A stretch of 64,000 bases of DNA, from assembly GCF_014863605.1 (NCBI RefSeq), contig NZ_CP062252.1, positions 3,171,001-3,235,000 of the forward strand, written 5' to 3'. Source of the DNA: Pseudomonas allokribbensis (GTDB lineage: Bacteria; Pseudomonadota; Gammaproteobacteria; Pseudomonadales; Pseudomonadaceae). Below are positions 56,490 through 64,000 of the stretch, piece by piece. Every line of letters begins with the position of its first letter. The first letter of the stretch is position 1. The position numbers and the translations under genes were made by a program. The notes below the pieces were generated by a model. It searched no databases and was not told the DNA's origin. It was given only the letters and a program-made list of their open reading frames with translations.

Positions 56490-56825
56490 TTAGGCGTAAC
56501 TCCTGAGAGATTCCGGAGGAACAAACGCTTCCAGCTCATCCTCCACGGCTTCGATTATTCGTTCCACATCCGCCGCATTCATGACCGTGGCACAGGGAAT
56601 GCCGGCAATGGCGATCAGGGTTTCGCCGCTGGCCCGGTCGAACAGGCGGGCGATCATGCTGCCCGGCGCGTCCATCGTGGCCTCGAAACCCATGGGATGA
56701 AAATGCCAGCGCATCAGCTGGCAGGCATTGGGGAACGTAACCTTGCTTGACCCTTTATTCATGTGTTGCCCGCCTTCTTCATCGAGCGCTTCCGTTTGCT
56801 CATGGTAGGAGGGAAGAGCCTTCAT
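56490..56825 (-). CDS. DUF1652 protein
   Basis: A 111-residue protein matching the Pseudomonas-specific DUF1652 pattern (ACQLMRWHFHPMGFEATMDAPG, then MIARLFDRASGETLIAIAGI and a C-terminal acidic helix). No catalytic motif is visible. A later ATG at 56762 (MNKGSSKVTF) is a possible start and gives the usual 90-residue size. Function unknown. Confidence 0.75.
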   Translation of the reverse strand: MKALPSYHEQTEALDEEGGQHMNKGSSKVTFPNACQLMRWHFHPMGFEATMDAPGSMIARLFDRASGETLIAIAGIPCATVMNAADVERIIEAVEDELEAFVPPESLRSYA

Positions 56826-57025
56826 TGGCTCAACCGGTGACTGCCCTTAAAAGTAGCATCTGGATGTGAAAAACCTGTGAGAATTTTCAGGCCATTTGGC
56901 GATTGCAGGGATTTTTTTGATGTAAGTCATGGTCGACGAAAACCTTGCCAAAGTGCCATCACCACCGGCTGGTTGATGCCGCGCCCGAAGTTGGGCAAGC
57001 TCGGTTCTTTTTCCAAGAGTCCCCT

Positions 57026-57841
57026 ATGCACGCCGATGATGACGGCCCGCAACAGACCCAGGCCACGGCCGAAACGGTCATGCGCTATCACCTGAGCTGG
57101 AAACACCGGGACCTGGATGGCGTCATGGCGCTTTACCATCCGGACATCCAGTACAACGACTTCTTCCAGAACCGCGTGCTCGGCCTCGACGAACTGCGCG
57201 AGTACGTTCGCGTCAGCATGCCCCGTGAATTCGACGAAGCGCTGGAGCATTGCGACCGGATCCGCATTGACGGCAACACTGCGTTCATTCAATACGAAGT
57301 GACACTGCGCGGCGGCAATGGCCTGGTGTCGTTCCGTTCCAGCGAAGCGATTACCGTCAAGGATGCGAAAATCTGGCGGGTCAATGAATACGCATCACTG
57401 GTGCGTGAGCAGGGCTCCAGTGCTGCGGCACCGAGTCAGCGTCCGGCGGCGAGCCGACTGGGCCTGTCGCCACGCCAGTTGAGTTTCATGGCCGAAGACC
57501 TGCAGCAGTATTTCCAGCGTCAGCAGCCGTACCTCGATCCCGAACTGGATCTGCAGCGGGTGGCGAAGGAGTGCGGTTACAGCCGCAACCAGATTTCCTA
57601 TCTGCTGAACCAGGTGCTGGGGCAAAGTTTCTATCGCTACGTCAATCAGGCGCGGCTCCAGCATTTGCTGCAATCGCTGGACAACGCCACGCCGCCACTG
57701 CGCATCGATGAGCTGGCGTTTGCCGCCGGGTTCAACTCGCTATCGGCTTTCTATAGCTGTTTTCGCCAGCACACTGGCCAGTCGCCCAAGGCCTACGCCA
57801 AGCAAATTTCTTTGCGGACACGCGCGCAAGACAGTCACTGA
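57026..57841 (+). CDS. AraC-family regulator with N-terminal SnoaL-like domain
   Basis: A 271-residue regulator. Residues about 15-125 form an NTF2/SnoaL-like domain (TVMRYHLSWKHRDLDGVMALYHPDIQYNDFF), unusual for an AraC protein, whose sensor is normally cupin-like. The C-terminal double helix-turn-helix includes DLQRVAKECGYSRNQISYLLNQ and DELAFAAGFNSLSAFYSCFRQ. The start at 57026 (MHADDDG) has AAGAG upstream. It lies 51 bases before the FAD oxidoreductase on the same strand and probably controls that operon. Confidence 0.87.
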   Translation: MHADDDGPQQTQATAETVMRYHLSWKHRDLDGVMALYHPDIQYNDFFQNRVLGLDELREYVRVSMPREFDEALEHCDRIRIDGNTAFIQYEVTLRGGNGLVSFRSSEAITVKDAKIWRVNEYASLVREQGSSAAAPSQRPAASRLGLSPRQLSFMAEDLQQYFQRQQPYLDPELDLQRVAKECGYSRNQISYLLNQVLGQSFYRYVNQARLQHLLQSLDNATPPLRIDELAFAAGFNSLSAFYSCFRQHTGQSPKAYAKQISLRTRAQDSH

Positions 57842-57892
57842 GGTCAGCCACTAGGATCGACGCCATCGAAACCTGGATTGGCGGAGTCTTGC

Positions 57893-59299
57893 ATGCCGGC
57901 GTGGCGCACTATCAGTTTGTGGATGGACCAACTCGACGAGCCGCTCACCGCGCGCCCGGCGCTGGAACAAGACCTTGACGTCGACGTGGCAATCATCGGC
58001 GCCGGTTACACCGGGCTTTGGACGGCGTACTACCTGAAGAAACACGCGCCGGGTCTGGACATTGCCATCATCGAGGCACAAACCGCCGGTTTCGGTGCGT
58101 CCGGCCGCAATGGCGGCTGGCTGATGGGCAATCTGCTGGGCGAAGATCGCCTGCTGGCAGGCCTGTCACCACAACAACGCCGCGCCTCATTCGATCTGCT
58201 GCACAGCATTCCTGATGAAGTGGAAGTCGTGCTCGAGCGCGAAGGCATCGACTGCGATTACCGCAAGGGCGGGGTGCTTTACTGCGCCGCGCGCTATCCG
58301 GAACAGGAAGCCAGCCTGCGCGACTATCTGAACAAGCTGCATGCCCAGGGCCTGACCGACGACGATTATCGCTGGCTCAACCCTGAACAACTGGCCCAGC
58401 AGATTCGCGTCGCCAAGCCTTACGGCGGGATTTTTGCCCCCCACGTGGCGACCATTCAGCCGGCAAAACTGGTGCGCGGCCTGGCCCGTACCGTTCAGGG
58501 CATGGGCGTGAAGATCTACGAGAACAGCCCGGTGACCCATTGGCAGGCGGGCAGCCTGCGCACCGACAAGGCCAGCGTGCGCAGTCGCTGGATCGTTCCA
58601 GCCATCGAAGGCTATTCGGTGACATTGCCGCCGCTGGGGCGTTATCAATTACCGGTGCAGAGCCTGATTGTCGCCACCGAACCGTTGTCGGCCGCGACCT
58701 GGGACGAAATCGGCCTCAATCGTGGCCAGGCCTTCAGTGAATTCAGCCGTCAGGTCACCTACGGCCAGCGCAGCGCCGACAATCGGCTGATTTTCGGTGC
58801 CCGTGGCGGCTATCAGTTCGCTGGCCAGTTACGGCACAACTTTGATCTGACCCGTGACGAAGTGGAGCTGCGGCGCTATCTGTTTGGCGAACTGTTCCCG
58901 CAATTGAAAAACACCGCGATCACCCACGCCTGGGGCGGCAACCTCGGCATGTCCCGGCATTTCAAACCGCACATGCTCTGCGACCGGGCCAACAGCATTG
59001 CGTTGGCCGGCGGATATGGCGGGGAGGGCGTGGGCGCTTCCAACCTGGGCGGTCGCACCCTGGCTGACCTGATTCTCGAGCGCGATACCGAACTGGTTCA
59101 CCAGCCCTGGGTGCTGCCGGACGGCGGGATCCATGCGCTGCGGGCGTGGGAGCCGGAACCGTGCCGCTGGCTCGGCTACAACGCGATCATCAAAAGCTTC
59201 GTCCACGAAGACCAGACCCTGGCCAACCCGGCGACCGCGCCCTGGCGGCGCAAGCTTGCCAGTCGGGTGGCCGGGTTCATGGAAGGTTTCATGCACTGA
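57893..59299 (+). CDS. FAD-dependent amine oxidoreductase (PuuB/DadA-like)
   Basis: A 468-residue DAO-family flavoenzyme. The FAD-binding site is DVAIIGAGYTGLWTAYYLKK with the following GASGRNGGWLMGNL loop. The second dinucleotide motif is ALAGGYGGEGVGASNLGGR near the C-terminus. It resembles the gamma-glutamylputrescine oxidase group, consistent with the putrescine-type binding protein two genes on. The start at 57893 has GGAG seven bases upstream. It is in one transcript with the cupin and binding-protein genes. Confidence 0.88.
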   Translation: MPAWRTISLWMDQLDEPLTARPALEQDLDVDVAIIGAGYTGLWTAYYLKKHAPGLDIAIIEAQTAGFGASGRNGGWLMGNLLGEDRLLAGLSPQQRRASFDLLHSIPDEVEVVLEREGIDCDYRKGGVLYCAARYPEQEASLRDYLNKLHAQGLTDDDYRWLNPEQLAQQIRVAKPYGGIFAPHVATIQPAKLVRGLARTVQGMGVKIYENSPVTHWQAGSLRTDKASVRSRWIVPAIEGYSVTLPPLGRYQLPVQSLIVATEPLSAATWDEIGLNRGQAFSEFSRQVTYGQRSADNRLIFGARGGYQFAGQLRHNFDLTRDEVELRRYLFGELFPQLKNTAITHAWGGNLGMSRHFKPHMLCDRANSIALAGGYGGEGVGASNLGGRTLADLILERDTELVHQPWVLPDGGIHALRAWEPEPCRWLGYNAIIKSFVHEDQTLANPATAPWRRKLASRVAGFMEGFMH

Positions 59300-59341
59300 A
59301 AATCGCCTTACTCCAAGAAAGCCGTTAAGACAGGAAACGCC

Positions 59342-59686
59342 ATGAGCATCACTCAATTCAAGAACACCGCCACGCTGCCACTGGACGAATCCAATCCGGT
59401 GGCCGTGCCGCTCGGCACACCAGTGGCCATTGCGTCGACCACCAGTGTGGAGCGCGACGACGGCGTTGAAACCGGCGTCTGGGAATGCACGCCCGGGCGC
59501 TGGCGGCGGCAGATCACCGCACAGGAGTTCTGCCACTTCATTTCCGGGCGCTGCACGTTCACCCCGGACGGCGGCGGCGAAATCCTGCACATACAAGGTG
59601 GCGACGCACTGATGTTGCCGGCCAACACACTCGGCATCTGGGATATCCAGGAGACCGTGCGCAAGACCTACGTCCTGATTTTCTGA
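59342..59686 (+). CDS. Small cupin-domain protein
   Basis: A 114-residue single-cupin protein of the DUF861/Cupin_3 type (VWECTPGRWRRQITAQEFCHF, then ISGRCTFTPDGGGEILHIQGGD). Such cupins are often next to FAD amine oxidases. It lies 42 bases after the oxidase and 56 before the binding protein. Function unknown beyond likely small-ligand or metal binding. Confidence 0.87.
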   Translation: MSITQFKNTATLPLDESNPVAVPLGTPVAIASTTSVERDDGVETGVWECTPGRWRRQITAQEFCHFISGRCTFTPDGGGEILHIQGGDALMLPANTLGIWDIQETVRKTYVLIF

Positions 59687-59742
59687 CGCTTTGATCCTTT
59701 TGATTGCCTGCCAACAACAATAGCCAATACAGGAATCGATCC

Positions 59743-60828
59743 ATGATCCGAAAGACCCTCGCTCTCGCCCCCTTGATGCTCGCCGCTTCCCTTGCTCAGG
59801 CAGCGGAAACGGTCAAGGTCTACAACTGGTCCGACTACATCGCGCCGGATACCGCGAAAAACTTCGAAAAGGCCACTGGTCTCGGCATCACCTACGACGT
59901 CTACGACAGCAACGAAACCCTCGACGGCAAGTTGATGACCGGCAAATCCGGTTACGACGTGGTGTTTCCGTCCAACCATTTCATGGCCCGGCAGATTCAG
60001 GGCGGCGCGCTGATGAAGCTCGACAAGAGCCAGTTGCCGAACTGGAAGAATCTCAACCCGGTATTGCTTAAGGCCTTGCAGACGAACGATCCGGGCAACG
60101 AACACGGCTTCCCGTACCTGTGGGGCAGCACCGGCATCGGCTACAACATCGCCAAGGTCAAGGCTGTGCTGGGCGATAACGCGCCGGTGGATTCCTGGGA
60201 CCTGATCTTCAAGCCCGAAAACATGGAAAAACTGCAGAAGTGCGGCGTGGCGATCCTCGACAACGGCCCGGAATTGCTGCCGGCGGCGCTCAACTACCTG
60301 GGTTTGCCGCATCACAGCAAGAATCCCGAAGACTATAAAAAGGCCGAAGCCCTGCTGATGAAAGTGCGGCCGTACGTCAGCTACTTCCACTCTTCGAAGT
60401 ACACCAGCGACCTGGCCAATGGCGATATCTGCGTGGCGGTCGGCTTCTCCGGGGACATCCTGCAAGCGGAGAACCGCGCCAAGGAAGCCAAGAACGGCGT
60501 CGATATCGGTTATGCGATTCCCAAGGAGGGCGCCGCCATCTGGTTCGACATGGTCGCCATGCCCGCCGATGCGCCAGACGCCAAGGCCGGTTACGCCTTC
60601 ATGAACTACTTGCTGCAGCCCGACGTCATGGCCGGCATCAGCAACTACGTGCACTACGCCAACGGCAACGAACAGGCCGACAGTCTGATCGACCCCGCCA
60701 TCAAGAACGACACCAAGGTGTATCCGAGCCCGGAAATGATGGGCAAATTGTTCGCGCTGGAAGCCATGCCGCTGAACATTGACCGGATCCGCACTCGCGT
60801 CTGGAACAAGATCCGTACCGGCAGCTGA
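59743..60828 (+). CDS. Periplasmic polyamine-binding protein (PotF/SpuD family)
   Basis: A 361-residue solute-binding protein with a signal peptide ending SLAQAAETVK and the mature start VYNWSDYIAPDTAKNF typical of PotF/SpuD. The putrescine/spermidine ligand segments VYDSNETLDGKLM and YDVVFPSNHFM are present. No permease or ATPase gene follows, so it either serves a transporter elsewhere or works as a chaperone-like sensor for the oxidase operon. AGGA lies eight bases before the start. Confidence 0.92.
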   Translation: MIRKTLALAPLMLAASLAQAAETVKVYNWSDYIAPDTAKNFEKATGLGITYDVYDSNETLDGKLMTGKSGYDVVFPSNHFMARQIQGGALMKLDKSQLPNWKNLNPVLLKALQTNDPGNEHGFPYLWGSTGIGYNIAKVKAVLGDNAPVDSWDLIFKPENMEKLQKCGVAILDNGPELLPAALNYLGLPHHSKNPEDYKKAEALLMKVRPYVSYFHSSKYTSDLANGDICVAVGFSGDILQAENRAKEAKNGVDIGYAIPKEGAAIWFDMVAMPADAPDAKAGYAFMNYLLQPDVMAGISNYVHYANGNEQADSLIDPAIKNDTKVYPSPEMMGKLFALEAMPLNIDRIRTRVWNKIRTGS

Positions 60829-60833
60829 AAAAT

Positions 60834-60865
60834 CTGCCGGAGCGGGTTTTCCTCCGCTCCGGCAG
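60834..60865 (+). terminator. Hairpin after the binding-protein gene
   Basis: CTGCCGGAGCGG and CCGCTCCGGCAG form a perfect 12-base stem around a short GTTTTCCT loop, directly after the stop codon. No T-run follows, so it may act as an RNA stabiliser as well as a terminator. Confidence 0.75.
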
Positions 60866-62689
<1,824 letters not shown>

Positions 62690-62700
62690 TGTGAACCGGG

Positions 62701-62728
62701 AAAGCGGCGCGTGATGCGCCGCTTTCTT
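62701..62728 (+). terminator. Terminator or attenuator after aprX
   Basis: AAAGCGGCGC-GTGAT-GCGCCGCTTT is a 10-base stem followed by a short CTTC. It lies between the protease and the inhibitor gene and could lower the amount of downstream transcript. Confidence 0.75.
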
Positions 62729-62782
62729 CACTTGCATCGCTTTGGCTGGTAAGCAAGGCTACGCGTCGGAGTGAAATTTCCT

Positions 62783-63211
62783 ATGATCCAATTCGCTTTT
62801 ACCCGCAAAGCGGCGGCGTACCTGTTGCCGGTGCTGATGATGATTTCTGGAGAAACAACTATGGCAAGCAGCCTGAGACTCGAAGACCCATCGGTATTTG
62901 CCGGACAGTGGCAAGCGACCCTGAGCGACCGCAACGACGCTCCCGAAGCCCAGGCTTTGCAGGACAAACCGTCGAACACCTGCCTGATCGACCTTGAAGC
63001 CAACCAGACACTGGGCAAAGGCGCCGACTGCCTGAGCGCATGGCTGCAGGACAGCGCCATCGGCTGGTTTCCCGATCCGGACGGTCTTTCGATCACCGGC
63101 AAGGAAGGCTCAAGAATCCAGTTTTTCAGCCGACAACGTGATGGGCTTTATCTGAGCACTTTGAAGTCAGGCCTGGTGATTACACTTGAGCGAGCTGCCA
63201 AACAGCCCTGA
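62783..63211 (+). CDS. inh: Protease inhibitor of AprX
   Basis: A 142-residue periplasmic inhibitor of the Inh/AprI family, which protects the producing cell from the protease. The signal region AAAYLLPVLMMISGETTMA precedes the mature start SSLRLEDPSVFAGQW, whose N-terminal residues insert in the enzyme's active cleft. A cysteine pair (TCLIDL and DCLSAW) forms the family disulfide. The start MIQFAFTRK at 62783 has GGAG ten bases upstream; a GTG at 62771 overlaps the ribosome site itself and is less likely. It has the usual position between aprX and aprD. Confidence 0.9.
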   Translation: MIQFAFTRKAAAYLLPVLMMISGETTMASSLRLEDPSVFAGQWQATLSDRNDAPEAQALQDKPSNTCLIDLEANQTLGKGADCLSAWLQDSAIGWFPDPDGLSITGKEGSRIQFFSRQRDGLYLSTLKSGLVITLERAAKQP

Positions 63212-63415
63212 TCGCCGGAACCGACTCACAGTTTAAATATAAGGCACCCCGTGACAGTTATAAGGCTCTCTTCAATAACACGGACGCCGGTTTTAATCGC
63301 GAAAGTTGTTATCGAAGTGTAAGCGGACACTGTCGGTGTATGTCCCGCCCCGTGTGCGGGCTATTAATTGAAGTCTCGCCAAGCACGGCGGGGAATATCA
63401 TTTCAGGAATAATCA
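63212..63415. other. Gap between inh and aprD
   Basis: About 200 bases with a small GC hairpin (CCCGC-CCCGTGT-GCGGG near 63347) and no gene. It may hold a secondary promoter for the secretion genes. Confidence 0.35.
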
Positions 63416-64000
63416 ATGAAGATGGCGAAGGCCCCAGCCACCGCTCCCTTATTCAAGGCATTGGGTGACTATAAAAGCATTCTGATCAGCGTCGGATGCT
63501 TTACCGCACTGATTAACGTGCTGATGCTGGTGCCCTCTATTTATATGCTTCAGGTCTATGACCGGGTGCTGTCTTCGCAAAACGAAACCACGCTGGCGAT
63601 GCTGTCGCTGATGGTCGTGGGATTCTTCGCGTTCATCGGCCTGCTGGAAGTGGTGCGCAGCTTCATCGTGATCCGCATCGGCAGCCAGTTGGAGCGCCGC
63701 TTCAATCTGCGGGTCTATCAGGCCGCGTTCGAGCGCAACCTGTTCAAGGGCGAGGGCAATGCCGGCCAGTCCCTGGGCGACCTGACCCACATTCGCCAGT
63801 TCGTCACCGGGCCTGCGCTGTTCGCGTTCTTCGATGCGCCGTGGTTTCCGGTCTATCTGTTTGTGATTTATCTGTTCAACGTCTGGCTCGGCGTCCTCGC
63901 CACCGCCGGTGCGCTGCTGCTGATCGCCCTGGCGTGCCTCAACGAATACATGACCAAGAAGCCGCTGGGCGAAGCCGCCGGTTACTCGCAAAAATCCAGC
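63416..64000 (+). CDS. aprD: Type I secretion ABC transporter, 5' part
   Basis: The first 195 codons of the inner membrane ATPase that exports the alkaline protease; the reading frame is open to the end of the window. The frame starts MKMAKAPATAPLFKALGDYK and has the N-terminal membrane segments of the AprD/PrtD group (ILISVGCFTALINVLMLVPS, LSLMVVGFFAFIGLLEVVRS) with the motif YMLQVYDRVLSSQNETTL. AGGA lies eight bases before the ATG. The ATPase domain is beyond the window. Confidence 0.93.
   Translation, partial: MKMAKAPATAPLFKALGDYKSILISVGCFTALINVLMLVPSIYMLQVYDRVLSSQNETTLAMLSLMVVGFFAFIGLLEVVRSFIVIRIGSQLERRFNLRVYQAAFERNLFKGEGNAGQSLGDLTHIRQFVTGPALFAFFDAPWFPVYLFVIYLFNVWLGVLATAGALLLIALACLNEYMTKKPLGEAAGYSQKSS

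Overview
The window looks like chromosome of a fluorescent-group Pseudomonas (P. fluorescens complex). The evidence is high GC, the intact mannitol/arabitol locus in the P. fluorescens order (mtlR, mtlE-F-G-K-D-Y-Z), a mexS/mexT/mexEF-oprN efflux locus, and the start of an alkaline-protease cluster (aprX-inh-aprD). There are no rRNA or tRNA genes, CRISPR arrays, insertion sequences or phage modules that I can see. Both ends cut genes (a 47-base start at the left, aprD at the right).

Layout: (1) 1-2.1 kb, a type VI secretion vgrG with the first codons of a downstream partner. (2) 2.2-5.2 kb, a small secreted protein, a relic of a second vgrG, an OprD porin and a lysozyme-like lipoprotein. (3) 5.2-14.6 kb, the polyol operon with binding protein, two permeases, ATPase, dehydrogenase, two kinases and an AraC-type activator. 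(4) 14.6-20.9 kb, a block with a PI-PLC-like protein, a glycosyltransferase and a 1288-residue putative toxin ending in a zinc-metallopeptidase domain. (5) 21.1-31.5 kb, a dense signalling island: response regulator, triple-receiver hybrid kinase, CheR, receiver-less CheB, receiver-kinase, response regulator, and on the other strand a KaiC-like ATPase translationally coupled to a hybrid kinase with a degenerate receiver. (6) 31.6-36.1 kb, a TPR/HEAT protein divergent from a FUSC/DUF1656/HlyD aromatic-compound efflux operon. (7) 36.2-47.7 kb, mexEF-oprN with its regulator mexT and the mexS oxidoreductase, interrupted by sotB and three small membrane or lipoprotein genes. (8) 47.7-53.7 kb, an AT-rich gap, an unknown gene with a MocR-type regulator, pgm and a pirin. 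(9) 53.9-60.8 kb, a UvrD-like helicase, a DUF1652 protein and a putative polyamine/amine module (AraC regulator, FAD oxidase, cupin, periplasmic binding protein). (10) 60.8-64 kb, alkaline protease, its inhibitor and the start of its type I exporter.

The strongest hunt results are: three sites matching the published MexT box, two of them at nearly the same distance (75 and 77 bases) upstream of mexE and mexS; a KaiC-like/pseudo-receiver kinase pair that resembles the parts list of a clock output system; a large toxin-like protein with an aspzincin-type HEMAH motif; and an RsmA/E-type GGA hairpin covering the aprX ribosome-binding site. All calls rest on reading the sequence and on family knowledge. 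No database search was run.
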